Part shown: positions 1 to 8,736 of the stretch, in pieces
Numbering within the stretch: position 1 is the first letter of the stretch
Layout of the letters: each line of letters begins with the position of its first letter
Source of the DNA: Mesoflavibacter sp037029465
Lineage (GTDB): Bacteria; Bacteroidota; Bacteroidia; Flavobacteriales; Flavobacteriaceae
Assembly (NCBI RefSeq): GCF_037029465.1
Contig: NZ_JAYMEM010000026.1
Coordinates: 62,001 to 126,000 of the forward strand
DNA: 64,000 bases
Direction of reading: 5' to 3'
Made by a program: the position numbers and the translations under genes
The notes under the pieces: generated by a model
The model's database searches: none
Seen by the model: the letters and a program-made list of their open reading frames with translations, nothing else
What the model was told of the DNA's origin: nothing

Positions 1-1345
1 CTTTTACTGTGTAAAACGATGTGTTACCTGAAGCAACCATATCATTTACCCAAGCCGCAGGTTCTTTTCCTTCAGCTTTCATGATTTCAAGACCTTTTTC
101 TACACCAATTGCATCCCAAATTTGGAAAGGACCATGTTCCCAACCAAATCCAGCTTTCATAGCATCATCTATTTTATATAATTCGTCTGAAATTTCAGGA
201 ATACGATGTGATACGTAAGCAAACATTGCTGCAAAGTTTTTGCGATAAAATTCGCCAGCTTTATCTTTTCCTTTTACTAAAATTGGAAAACGGTCGATGA
301 CTTTATCTACAGTTTTTGTTAATTCAAGCGTAGGGAAAGAGGCTCTTTTTTTAGAGCGATAGTCTAATGTATCTAAGTCTAATGATAAAATTTCACTTTT
401 ACCATTATCTCCTTTTACTTTTTTATAAAATCCTTGTCCTGTCTTGCTTCCTAACCACTTGTTTTCCATCATGGTATTGATAAAATCTGGTAATTTGAAA
501 AGCTCATGTGCTTCGTCATCAGGACAGTTGTCGTAAATTCCGTTAGCAACGTGTACTAAAGTGTCTAATCCAACAACATCTACCGTACGGAAAGTTGCCG
601 ATTTTGGACGACCAATAACAGGACCCGTTAATTTATCAACTTCTTCTATGGTCAATCCTAATTCTTTTACTTGGTGAAATAACGATTGAATACCAAAAAT
701 ACCAATACGGTTACCAATAAATGCTGGTGTATCTTTAGCGATTACAGATGTTTTTCCTAAAAATTGTTCCCCATAACCGTTTAAGAAGTCTAAAACGTCT
801 TGAGATGTTTTAGGTCCAGGAATTACTTCGAATAACTTTAAGTAACGCGCTGGATTAAAGAAGTGCGTTCCGCAAAAATGCTTTTGGAAATCTTCGCTAC
901 GTCCTTCGCTCATAAACTTAATAGGAATACCAGATGTATTTGATGTAATTAAAGTACCTGGTGTACGGTGTTGTTCTAGTTTTTCAAATACTTGCTTTTT
1001 AATGTCAAGTCTTTCTACAACAACTTCCATAATCCAATCTACATCGGCAACTTTAGCAATATCGTCTTCAAGATTACCTGTGGTAATGCGACTTGCAAAA
1101 GATTGATGATAAATTGGTGAAGGTTTAGATTTTAACGCTGTGGCTAAAGCTGTATTAACAATACGGTTTCTTACTACCTTATCATCAAGGGTAAGACCTT
1201 TAGCTTTTTCAGCATCGTTTAACTCTCTTGGTACAATGTCTAATAATAAGACTTCTACACCAATATTGGCGAAATGACAAGCAATACCGCTTCCCATAAT
1301 TCCGGATCCAATAATGGCTACTTTATTTATTCTACGTTTACTCAT
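1..1345 (-). CDS. 3-hydroxyacyl-CoA dehydrogenase, 3' part cut by window edge
   Basis: Oxidises 3-hydroxyacyl-CoA to 3-ketoacyl-CoA in cytoplasmic fatty-acid beta-oxidation. The visible 448 codons begin MSKRRINKVAIIGSGIMGSG, a Rossmann NAD-binding GxGxxG motif at residues 13-18. Further on come SNTSGIPI, the catalytic region KHFCGTHFFNPARYLKLFE, and GNRIGIFG, all hallmarks of the 3HCDH N- and C-terminal domains. The frame is still open at base 1, and flavobacterial relatives are long (about 800 residues) with an enoyl-CoA hydratase-like C-terminal part, so I infer that domain lies outside the window. The ATG is 5 bp after the stop of the MarR gene, so the two are one operon and this enzyme is the likely regulatory target. 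No frameshift seen. Family assignment is secure; the exact chain-length role is not. Confidence 0.9.
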   Translation of the reverse strand, partial: MSKRRINKVAIIGSGIMGSGIACHFANIGVEVLLLDIVPRELNDAEKAKGLTLDDKVVRNRIVNTALATALKSKPSPIYHQSFASRITTGNLEDDIAKVADVDWIMEVVVERLDIKKQVFEKLEQHRTPGTLITSNTSGIPIKFMSEGRSEDFQKHFCGTHFFNPARYLKLFEVIPGPKTSQDVLDFLNGYGEQFLGKTSVIAKDTPAFIGNRIGIFGIQSLFHQVKELGLTIEEVDKLTGPVIGRPKSATFRTVDVVGLDTLVHVANGIYDNCPDDEAHELFKLPDFINTMMENKWLGSKTGQGFYKKVKGDNGKSEILSLDLDTLDYRSKKRASFPTLELTKTVDKVIDRFPILVKGKDKAGEFYRKNFAAMFAYVSHRIPEISDELYKIDDAMKAGFGWEHGPFQIWDAIGVEKGLEIMKAEGKEPAAWVNDMVASGNTSFYTVK

Positions 1346-1350
1346 TTTTA

Positions 1351-1797
1351 TTAAATGGTTTCTTTAGTATATATTTTTTTATTAGAAATTAACTCGTTTA
1401 TAGTGTCTGACACTTCATAGAAGTGTTTTAGTTTCTCTTCTGAAACGTGCTTCCTTACAGTTTCATTAAATATTAAAACACGTTCTTTAGCATCTTTTCT
1501 TTTTTCTTTACCAAAATCGGTTAGATAAATTAATACACCACGACCATCATTTGGGTTAGGTTTACGTTCTATTAAACCTAAATCTTCCATACGTTTTAGT
1601 ATTCTTGAAAGACTAGTTGCTTCCATGCCCATTATAGGTCCTAAAGATGTTGAAGGTGTTCCGTTTTCTTTATCTATACTTAATAATGTAAACCCTGTAG
1701 CCATAGAGGTATCAAATTTTGCAGCTTCTTCGTTATACATTTTATTTACAGCTAACCAAGTGGTTCTGAGCATGTAATCTATAGTTCTGTCTTTCAT
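1351..1797 (-). CDS. MarR-family transcriptional regulator
   Basis: 148-residue winged-helix repressor, the usual MarR length. The winged helix spans about residues 35-100; the recognition-helix region reads MGMEATSLSRILKRMEDLGL and the wing contains NPNDGRGVLIYLT, the conserved DxR of MarR proteins. It is first in an operon with a 3-hydroxyacyl-CoA dehydrogenase 5 bp downstream and sits beside an acyl-CoA synthetase, so I infer it controls fatty-acid degradation, perhaps with an acyl-CoA as ligand. A 28-bp perfect palindrome at 1839-1866 directly abuts a TATATTTG -7 box, a layout expected for an autorepressor. The ligand cannot be told from sequence. Confidence 0.88.
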   Translation of the reverse strand: MKDRTIDYMLRTTWLAVNKMYNEEAAKFDTSMATGFTLLSIDKENGTPSTSLGPIMGMEATSLSRILKRMEDLGLIERKPNPNDGRGVLIYLTDFGKEKRKDAKERVLIFNETVRKHVSEEKLKHFYEVSDTINELISNKKIYTKETI

Positions 1798-1827
1798 TCT
1801 TACAGTAGTAATTGTCTTCTAGGTTTC

Positions 1828-1866
1828 CAAATATAGTAAAATTTATTATGCATGCATAATAAATTT
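1828..1866 (-). promoter_or_regulatory. marR operon promoter with 28-bp perfect palindromic operator
   Basis: On the minus strand TATATTTG (1835-1828) matches the Bacteroidetes -7 box TAnnTTTG, 30 bp before the marR ATG. Bases 1839-1866 are a perfect palindrome with half-site AAATTTATTATGCA, starting 3 bp upstream of the -7 box, so a bound dimer would cover the -33 region. A dyad this size is typical of a MarR operator. Assignment to this MarR protein is inference from position. Confidence 0.75.
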
Positions 1867-1890
1867 ATGAAAAATTATTGTTAATAAATA

Positions 1891-1922
1891 AAAAAGCCAT
1901 CTAAAAATTAGATGGCTTTTTT
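1891..1922 (-). terminator. Rho-independent terminator of the acyl-CoA synthetase gene
   Basis: Hairpin with arms AGCCATCTA and TAGATGGCT and a 5-base loop, flanked by A and T runs, 17 bp after the synthetase stop on the minus strand. It separates that gene from the marR promoter. Confidence 0.85.
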
Positions 1923-1939
1923 GAGAAATCGTTAAGGAT

Positions 1940-3709
1940 TTAACTGTATATCTTGTCGTATAATTCTTTGTAGATGTTTTTTATGACATCTCGTTTCATT
2001 TTCATGGTTGGTGTTAATTGTCCACCATCTACAGACCAAACATCTTCTGTAAGTTCAAAACGTTTTATTTGTTCCCACTTACCAAAGTTTTTGTTGCAGT
2101 TGTCTATTTCTTTTTGAATACGATCTATTACTACTTGAGAATTAGCAATTTCTTTTTCGGATTTACCTATGTGGTTATGTTTTCTGTCAATCCAGTCTCT
2201 TAAAAATTCAAAATTAGGTTGAATTATAGCTGCTGGCATTTTTTCGCCTTCCCCAACGACCATTGCTTGTTCTATAAATCTAGACTGTTTTAGGTCGTTT
2301 TCTAAAAGGGTAGGAATGACATATTTTCCTCCAGACGTTTTAAACATTTCTTTTTTTCGCCCCGTAATTTTTAAGAAACCATCAGGATCAATTTCACCTT
2401 TATCTCCAGTATGAAAATAGTCTCCTGTCATCACACTAGCCGTTTTTTCTGGATCTTTGTAGTAACCTTTCATTACGTTTGGTCCTTTAATTAGGATTTC
2501 GCCATCTTCTGCTATTTTTACATCTACATTTCTTATAGGTTTACCAACGGTACCAACCTTAAAATGATTTTCTCTGTACATGCCTACAGAAATAACAGGA
2601 GATGTTTCTGTTAATCCATATCCTTCCATAACCTTCATGCCTGCAGCACAAAATATACGTGTTAATCTTGGTGATAATGCTGCGCTACCAGATACCATAG
2701 TAGTTAACTCGCCACCTAAAGCAGCTCGCCATTTACTAAAGATTAATTTATTAGCTATTTTTAGTTTAAACTCGTACCAAGCACCATTTTTACCGTAAGG
2801 TTCCCATTGTTCTCCTAATTCTATAGCCCAATGGAAAAGTCTGCTTTTTATACCGCTTAATTCTGTACCTTTTGCATAGATTTTGTCGTAAACTTTTTCT
2901 AGTAATCTTGGTACAACACTCATTAAATTAGGTTTAATATCTTGAGCATTTTCTGCAATTTTATCTATAGCTTCTGCATAATAAATACTTATTCCTTCAT
3001 ATTGGTAAAGGTAAATTAATACACGTTCAAATACATGGCAAATTGGTAAAAAACTTAAAACTTTTGTTTGACCAGTAGAAATTGGTAATCGTGGTATGCT
3101 ATCTAATACGTTACTAGTAATATTATTATGACTTAACATAACACCTTTTGGTTTACCTGTTGTACCAGAAGTGTATATTATTGTAGCTAAATCATCAGGT
3201 GTTACTGCATCTTTCCTGGCTTCAACTTCTGCTTGATTACTTTCATCTTTTCCTAATTCAAAAAGTTCTGAATAGTGTTTACAGCCTTCAATATGATCAA
3301 AAGAGTAAACTTCTTTAAGTTTAGTTTTATCTTTTACTTTATTTATTTTTTCTAAAACTTCTTTGTCAGACACAAAGCAGTAAATAGATTCACTATGGTT
3401 TAAAACATACTCATAATCTTCAGCCGAAATTGTTGGATAGATAGGAATATTTTGCGCACCAAGTTGTAAAACACCGATATCTACAATATTCCATTCTGTT
3501 CTGTTAGTAGAAGAGATTACTGCAATTTTATCATTTTTATTGACTCCTAATTTTAACAATGCTCTACTTAAAGCATTGGCTTTGTCAATATATTCTTTAG
3601 TAGAAGTTGCTTCCCATTTACCATTTTTTTTGGTAACTAAAGCAGCGTCTAGGTTATGTTTTTCAAGTTGATAATAAGGAAAATCGAAAAGTCTGGTTAC
3701 TTCAATCAT
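1940..3709 (-). CDS. Long-chain fatty acid-CoA ligase (AMP-forming)
   Basis: 589-residue member of the ANL superfamily that activates fatty acids to acyl-CoA with ATP, at the cytoplasmic face of the membrane. The AMP-binding P-loop TIIYTSGTTGKPKG is at residues 176-189. Later come EGYGLTETSP (A5 motif), YFHTGDKGEIDPDG (A7) and ITGRKKEMFKTSGGKYV (A8/A10 hinge and catalytic lysine region). It resembles the FadD15 / long-chain ligase group of about 590-600 residues. It stands alone between a terminator and the AraC gene but is next to the marR/3HCDH operon, so both belong to fatty-acid catabolism. Substrate chain length is inferred from family only. Confidence 0.93.
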   Translation of the reverse strand: MIEVTRLFDFPYYQLEKHNLDAALVTKKNGKWEATSTKEYIDKANALSRALLKLGVNKNDKIAVISSTNRTEWNIVDIGVLQLGAQNIPIYPTISAEDYEYVLNHSESIYCFVSDKEVLEKINKVKDKTKLKEVYSFDHIEGCKHYSELFELGKDESNQAEVEARKDAVTPDDLATIIYTSGTTGKPKGVMLSHNNITSNVLDSIPRLPISTGQTKVLSFLPICHVFERVLIYLYQYEGISIYYAEAIDKIAENAQDIKPNLMSVVPRLLEKVYDKIYAKGTELSGIKSRLFHWAIELGEQWEPYGKNGAWYEFKLKIANKLIFSKWRAALGGELTTMVSGSAALSPRLTRIFCAAGMKVMEGYGLTETSPVISVGMYRENHFKVGTVGKPIRNVDVKIAEDGEILIKGPNVMKGYYKDPEKTASVMTGDYFHTGDKGEIDPDGFLKITGRKKEMFKTSGGKYVIPTLLENDLKQSRFIEQAMVVGEGEKMPAAIIQPNFEFLRDWIDRKHNHIGKSEKEIANSQVVIDRIQKEIDNCNKNFGKWEQIKRFELTEDVWSVDGGQLTPTMKMKRDVIKNIYKELYDKIYS

Positions 3710-4000
3710 TACATTTAAATGAATTAAGGGGTATGCAAATTATGAAAAAATGATTTAAGGCGAACGTAAATTATGAAAATTTAAATAATCTCTTACATTT
3801 TTAACTAAAAAAGGAGCTGTTTTTAAACAGCTCCTTGCTAACTGATTGATAGCTATAGAATGGTACCTTTTATATTTTTATTTAATAACTAACTATTTTT
3901 AAATGAATCCCTTAACTTTCATTTAAATTAAACAAATAGTGCCACTCAATAGCTAATTTATTGAATTTAAAATGAAATAAAATGTAAATAATCGTAAAAA
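3710..4000. other. Intergenic stretch with one terminator and nothing else convincing
   Basis: These 291 bp between the acyl-CoA synthetase start and the AraC stop hold the AraC terminator hairpin (3811-3836) and a weak 8-bp inverted repeat near 3899-3926 (TTAAATGA / TCATTTAA). I see no convincing -7 box for the synthetase gene, no RNA gene and no small gene. Confidence 0.5.
3805..3836 (-). terminator. Terminator downstream of the AraC-family gene
   Basis: Arms AAGGAGCTGTTT and AAACAGCTCCTT around a 2-base centre, followed on the minus strand by a T run. It lies 165 bp after the AraC stop, so that transcript has a long 3' tail. Confidence 0.75.
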
Positions 4001-4807
4001 TTAGATGGTTAAGTAGTTTTTTATCAGTGTGTTATCTCTTTTAACGTATTCTGATGGTTTTACTTTCATAAACAGTTTAAAATCTCTGTTAAAATGAGAT
4101 AAATCGTAATAGTTGTAATATTCTAATGCTTGATTAAAGTCAATTTTTTTGCTTTCGTAGGCTTTCATTAAATGCCAAAATCTGTAGAGTTTGATGTATT
4201 TTAAAGGAGTCAAACCAACAACTTTTTTAAATTGAATTTCTAAGTTTTTTTGTGATATGGTAAGAAACTCTAAGACTTCATCCACGGTAATTCTACCTTT
4301 TTTTTGATGAATTAAATCTACTGCAATATCTACATAGTTAACATTTTTATTATCAATTTTTGGCAAGTCATACATTAAACTTTCAAAGTCTAAAGCTATT
4401 TCTTTAGCTGTTTTATTTGGATCAAATAAAGGAATAATTTTTTGATAAAATTCATTACAAAATTCTGATAATGGAATATGAGAATCTGTTATAGATGACA
4501 TTTGTTTACCTGAAACTTTATGAAGAGTTGTTGCACTAAAGTTAGCCACAAAAGCTCTTACAGGTTTTTTTGGTATGAATTGATATGATCTGTAGGATTG
4601 ACCAGATATTACAAGTCCTTTATTAAAAAAGGACTTGTTTTTTATTCTTATTTCTTGCTCTTCATCAGAGAAAAAATATATGATATGGCTTTGTGCAGTT
4701 GGTAATAAATCTGCAGTTAAAGGCAAGTCGTTTTCTTCTATATGTACTTCAACAAAAGAGCCAATAAGCTTGTTAGGCCTATGGCAATAAATTCTTTCAA
4801 ACTTCAT
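4001..4807 (-). CDS. AraC-family transcriptional regulator
   Basis: 268-residue regulator. The N-terminal 130 residues resemble the sensing domain found in Bacteroidetes AraC proteins (DUF6597-like, with PNKLIGSFVEVHI early in the chain). The C-terminal part holds the two AraC helix-turn-helix units; the second contains YYDLSHFNRDFKLFMKVKPS, a good match to the family signature in which xFxxxFKxxxGxxPxxY is conserved. No partner gene on the same transcript: upstream is purL, downstream a terminator. Target genes and ligand cannot be inferred. Confidence 0.85.
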   Translation of the reverse strand: MKFERIYCHRPNKLIGSFVEVHIEENDLPLTADLLPTAQSHIIYFFSDEEQEIRIKNKSFFNKGLVISGQSYRSYQFIPKKPVRAFVANFSATTLHKVSGKQMSSITDSHIPLSEFCNEFYQKIIPLFDPNKTAKEIALDFESLMYDLPKIDNKNVNYVDIAVDLIHQKKGRITVDEVLEFLTISQKNLEIQFKKVVGLTPLKYIKLYRFWHLMKAYESKKIDFNQALEYYNYYDLSHFNRDFKLFMKVKPSEYVKRDNTLIKNYLTI

Positions 4808-4875
4808 TTATAATACTTAACACACTTTTAAGTGAGTGAAATGTAATAAAAAAAGATTGAAATATTATACGGTTT

Positions 4876-7800
4876 TTAATTTTTTTTGTTTTCTATCCAT
4901 TTTCTAGCTTTTACAAAAGCTTCTATCCAAGGGGAAACTTCATCTTTTCTGTTTTCTGGATAATTAGCCCAATTCCAAGGGAAAATAGAACGCTCTATAT
5001 GTGGCATTGTTACTAAATGTCTTCCTGTTTTATCGCATAACATTGCTGTATTGTAATCAGAGCCATTAGGATTTGATGGGTAATCGTTGTAAGCATATTT
5101 AGCAACAATATCATAATTGTTTTCATCTTTTGGAAGGTTAAATTTACCTTCACCATGACTTATCCAAACACCTAAAGTACTTCCTGCTAGTGTTGAAAGC
5201 ATTACCGAATTATTTTTTTGTACAACTACAGAAGTGAAAGAACTTTCGTGTTTATGAGAGTTATTATGTACCATTTTTCCGTGATTTTCATGCTCTGGAT
5301 TTATCAGTTCTAACTCCATAAATAATTGACAACCATTACAAATACCTACAGAAAGTGTATCTTCTCTTTCAAAGAAGTTTTTAATCGCTTTGTTAGCTTT
5401 GTCGTTATATTTAATTGCTCCAGCCCAACCTTTTGCAGAGCCTAAAACATCACTATTAGAAAAACCTCCAACTGCACCTAAAAATTGAATATCTTCAAGT
5501 GTTTCACGACCAGAAATTAAGTCGGTCATGTGTACATCTTTTACATCAAAACCAGCTAAATACATAGCATTAGCCATTTCGCGCTCAGAGTTACTTCCTT
5601 TTTCTCTTAAAATAGCAGCTTTTGGACGATCTGCTGATTGATTTTTATTGTAAAAGCTTAATTCGCCAGTAAAATGTTTTGGGAAATAATAGTTTAGCGG
5701 TTGTTTTGCGTAGTTTTCAAAACGAGTTTTTGCCAATCCGTTAGCCGTCTGTTTTTGATCTAATAAATATGAAGTTTTGTACCACATGTCTCTTAACCTA
5801 GAAACCGTCATTGTATAGACTTCATCATTATTTATAATACTTAAAACATCACTAGTGGTTGGTTTTCCTATGTTGAAAAACTCAATATTAGCATCACTTA
5901 AAACAGTTTCTATTGAATTATCAGAAGCTTGGAATACAATTCCTGAATTTTCAGCAAATAATAACTTTAACGTGTCTTTTTCATTTAAAGCAGAAAGATC
6001 TAGCTCAGCTCCTAAATTGATATCTGCAAAGCACATTTCTAATAAAGTGGTAATTAATCCTCCAGAAGCAACATCATGACCAGCAACAATTTTTTGGTCT
6101 TTTATTAATTGCTGAATAGTGTTAAATACCGTTTTTACATAACCAGCATCTTTAACGTTTGGTGCATCATTTCCTACTTTATTTAAGATTTGAGCAAAAC
6201 TACTTCCGCCTAATTTAAATTGATCTTGTGATAAGTTGATATAGTATATATCTCCGCCATTTCTTCTTAAAACAGGCTCAATAACATTAGTGATATTATT
6301 ACAATTTGCTGCAGCAGAAATAATAACTGTACCAGGAGAAATAACCTCTTGGTCAGGATATTTTTGCTTCATTGATAATGAATCTTTTCCTGTTGGAACA
6401 TTAATCCCTAAATCAATTGCAAATTCTGAAATTGCTTGAACAGCTTCATATAATCTTGCATCTTCACCTTCATTTTTACAAGGCCACATCCAATTTGCAG
6501 ATAATGAAACCGATTGTAAACCATCTTTTAATGGAGCCCAAACAATATTGGTTAAAGCTTCAGTAATACTATTACGGCTACCAGCAACTGGATTAATTAA
6601 TCCTGAAATAGGCGAGTGACCTATTGATGTTGCAATACCTTCTTTTCCTTTAAAGTCTAATGCCATTACACCAACATTGTTTAATGGTAATTGTAATGGT
6701 CCTGCACATTGTTGTTTAGCAACTTTACCACCAACACAACGGTCTACTTTATTGGTAAGCCAATCTTTACAAGCTACAGCTTCTAACTGTAATACTTGGT
6801 CTAAATAATCGTAGATTTTGTCTTTATCGTAAGCGATTTCACTGTAATTAGAAGCTACAGTGTTATCAGTCATTATTGTTTTTGGAGAGCTTCCAAACAT
6901 ATCTTCTAAAGCTAAATCCATTGGTTTGTCACCATTGGTTTTAGATTGAAAAGTAAAACGGTTATCATTTGTTACATCACCAACAGTGTACATTGGTGAG
7001 CGTTCACGTTCTGCAATTTTATTTAAGGTTTCAATGTGTTTTTCGGCAATAACTAATCCCATTCGTTCTTGAGATTCGTTACCTATAATTTCTTTAGCAG
7101 AAAGTGTTGGATCACCAACAGGTAAGGCATCTAAGTCAATTTTTCCACCGGTATCTTCAACTAATTCGCTTAAACAATTTAAATGTCCACCAGCACCATG
7201 ATCGTGAATAGAAACTATAAAATTCTCGTCACTTTCTACCATTCCGCGTACAGCATTAGCCGCACGTTTTTGCATTTCTGGGTTAGAACGTTGTACAGCG
7301 TTAAGCTCTATTCCTGAAGAAAACTCGCCTGTATCTGCAGAAGAAACTGCAGCTCCACCCATACCGATACGATAATTTTCTCCACCAAGAATTACAATTT
7401 TATCACCATTTTTAGGTGTGTCTTTTAAAGCTTGATCTGCTTTACCGTAACCAATTCCGCCAGCTTGCATTATTACTTTATCAAAACCTAAGGCTTTAGC
7501 GCCTGTACTGAGCGTAGTCGAAGTGTCTTCTTTATGTTCAAAAGTTAAAACAGATCCGCAGATTAAAGGTTGCCCAAACTTGTTACCAAAATCTGAAGCA
7601 CCATTACTGGCTTTTATTAAAATATCCATTGGTGTTTGGTATAACCATTTACGTTCTGGAAACGCTTTTTCCCACGGACGATTGTCTTCTAATCTAGAAT
7701 ACGAAGTCATATAAACAGCTGTTCCGGCTAAAGGTAAAGAACCTTTTCCTCCAGCAAGTCTATCTCTAATTTCTCCACCAGATCCTGTTGCAGCACCATT

Positions 7801-8574
7801 AAAAGGCTCGACAGTAGTAGGGAAGTTGTGTGTTTCTGCTTTAAGCGAAATAACAGATTCATAATCTTTAGTTTGATAAAAATCTGGAACATCTGCACGT
7901 TTTGGAGCAAATTGTTCAACTACTGGACCTTTTATAAAAGCAACGTTGTCTTTGTAAGCTGAAACGATATCGTTTGGATTAGTTTCTGAAGTCTTTTTAA
8001 TTAATTTGAAAAGCGATGTAGGCTTTTCTTCGCCATCAATAACGAATGTACCATTGAAGATTTTATGACGACAATGCTCGCTATTTACTTGAGAAAAACC
8101 AAATACTTCAGAGTCTGTTAACGGTCTTCCTATTTTTTTAGAAACGCCTTCTAAATAGTCTACTTCTTCATCGCTTAGAGATAAGCCTTCTTGAGCGTTG
8201 TAAGCAGCTATATCTTCTATGTTTTTAATGGTTTCAGGTTGAATGTTTATAGTAAAACTATCTTGATTTAAACCATTAAATTTCTCTGAAATCATAGGAT
8301 CGTAATCCTTGAAGTCTTGTGTGCAAGATTCAAATTCTTCAATTCTAATAATGCCATCAATACCCATATTTTGAGTAATTTCTACAGCATTGGTACTCCA
8401 TGGAGTAATCATTGCTGCACGTGGACCAACAAAAAAAGCATCTAAGGATGCTTGTTCTATTTTAGGCTGGTTGCCAAATAACCACGTTAATTTATTGATG
8501 GTTTCAGTAGATAATTCTTTTGTTGCTTGAACAGCAAATACTTTACTGTTTTGGTTTCCGAAGAAATGAATCAT
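4876..8574 (-). CDS. purL: Phosphoribosylformylglycinamidine synthase (FGAM synthase)
   Basis: 1232-residue single-chain PurL that converts FGAR, ATP and glutamine to FGAM in de novo purine synthesis, in the cytoplasm. Domains in order: N-terminal PurS-like part, two AIRS-type ATP-binding halves (SEHCRHKIFNG and SLKAETHNFPTTVEPF near residues 165-260 are diagnostic), and a C-terminal class I glutamine amidotransferase with nucleophile motif GICNGCQL and the closing HIERSIFPW. Length fits the proteobacterial-type large PurL (about 1290) rather than the split PurLQS form. It has its own promoter (TAAATTTG, 8615-8608). A short segment at 7507-7524 looks like an inserted repeat and encodes DTSTTLST without breaking the frame. 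Confidence 0.97.
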   Translation of the reverse strand: MIHFFGNQNSKVFAVQATKELSTETINKLTWLFGNQPKIEQASLDAFFVGPRAAMITPWSTNAVEITQNMGIDGIIRIEEFESCTQDFKDYDPMISEKFNGLNQDSFTINIQPETIKNIEDIAAYNAQEGLSLSDEEVDYLEGVSKKIGRPLTDSEVFGFSQVNSEHCRHKIFNGTFVIDGEEKPTSLFKLIKKTSETNPNDIVSAYKDNVAFIKGPVVEQFAPKRADVPDFYQTKDYESVISLKAETHNFPTTVEPFNGAATGSGGEIRDRLAGGKGSLPLAGTAVYMTSYSRLEDNRPWEKAFPERKWLYQTPMDILIKASNGASDFGNKFGQPLICGSVLTFEHKEDTSTTLSTGAKALGFDKVIMQAGGIGYGKADQALKDTPKNGDKIVILGGENYRIGMGGAAVSSADTGEFSSGIELNAVQRSNPEMQKRAANAVRGMVESDENFIVSIHDHGAGGHLNCLSELVEDTGGKIDLDALPVGDPTLSAKEIIGNESQERMGLVIAEKHIETLNKIAERERSPMYTVGDVTNDNRFTFQSKTNGDKPMDLALEDMFGSSPKTIMTDNTVASNYSEIAYDKDKIYDYLDQVLQLEAVACKDWLTNKVDRCVGGKVAKQQCAGPLQLPLNNVGVMALDFKGKEGIATSIGHSPISGLINPVAGSRNSITEALTNIVWAPLKDGLQSVSLSANWMWPCKNEGEDARLYEAVQAISEFAIDLGINVPTGKDSLSMKQKYPDQEVISPGTVIISAAANCNNITNVIEPVLRRNGGDIYYINLSQDQFKLGGSSFAQILNKVGNDAPNVKDAGYVKTVFNTIQQLIKDQKIVAGHDVASGGLITTLLEMCFADINLGAELDLSALNEKDTLKLLFAENSGIVFQASDNSIETVLSDANIEFFNIGKPTTSDVLSIINNDEVYTMTVSRLRDMWYKTSYLLDQKQTANGLAKTRFENYAKQPLNYYFPKHFTGELSFYNKNQSADRPKAAILREKGSNSEREMANAMYLAGFDVKDVHMTDLISGRETLEDIQFLGAVGGFSNSDVLGSAKGWAGAIKYNDKANKAIKNFFEREDTLSVGICNGCQLFMELELINPEHENHGKMVHNNSHKHESSFTSVVVQKNNSVMLSTLAGSTLGVWISHGEGKFNLPKDENNYDIVAKYAYNDYPSNPNGSDYNTAMLCDKTGRHLVTMPHIERSIFPWNWANYPENRKDEVSPWIEAFVKARKWIENKKN
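7507..7524. repeat. Short dispersed-repeat-like element inside purL
   Basis: ACTGAGCGTAGTCGAAGT is GC-rich against an AT-rich gene and matches, from memory, an 18-20 bp element scattered through many Bacteroidetes genomes. Here it is read in frame on the minus strand as TSTTLS within PurL. Only one copy is seen in the window, so the repeat call rests on recognition. Confidence 0.5.
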
Positions 8575-8607
8575 TATTTCAGGAGTTTTGTGTTGTTTTT
8601 AAAGCAT

Positions 8608-8615
8608 CAAATTTA
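8608..8615 (-). promoter_or_regulatory. purL -7 promoter box
   Basis: TAAATTTG on the minus strand, 34 bp before the purL ATG, matches TAnnTTTG. No clear -33 TTTG at the expected spacing. Confidence 0.6.
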
Positions 8616-8686
8616 CATCTTTTAGTTAGATTATTTTATTAAAAAGTTGTCATTTTTTTTTAGTTATTCACGTGGTTATTAACCAT

Positions 8687-8717
8687 AAAAAAAGCGACAT
8701 CTTGGTGTCGCTTTTTT
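8687..8717 (-). terminator. Terminator after the endonuclease gene
   Basis: AAGCGACA / TGTCGCTT hairpin with flanking A and T runs, 20 bp after the stop of the endonuclease gene. Separates it from the purL promoter. Confidence 0.88.
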
Positions 8718-8736
8718 TATTTACAAGTTTGATAAC

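Noticed and set aside
3899..3926. 8-bp inverted repeat TTAAATGA / TCATTTAA as an operator
   Set aside because: AT-rich, short, far from any promoter box, easily due to chance.
7728..7919. Minus-strand frame inside purL near the dispersed-repeat segment, as a sign of frameshift
   Set aside because: The PurL frame runs unbroken through the region with all motifs in order.
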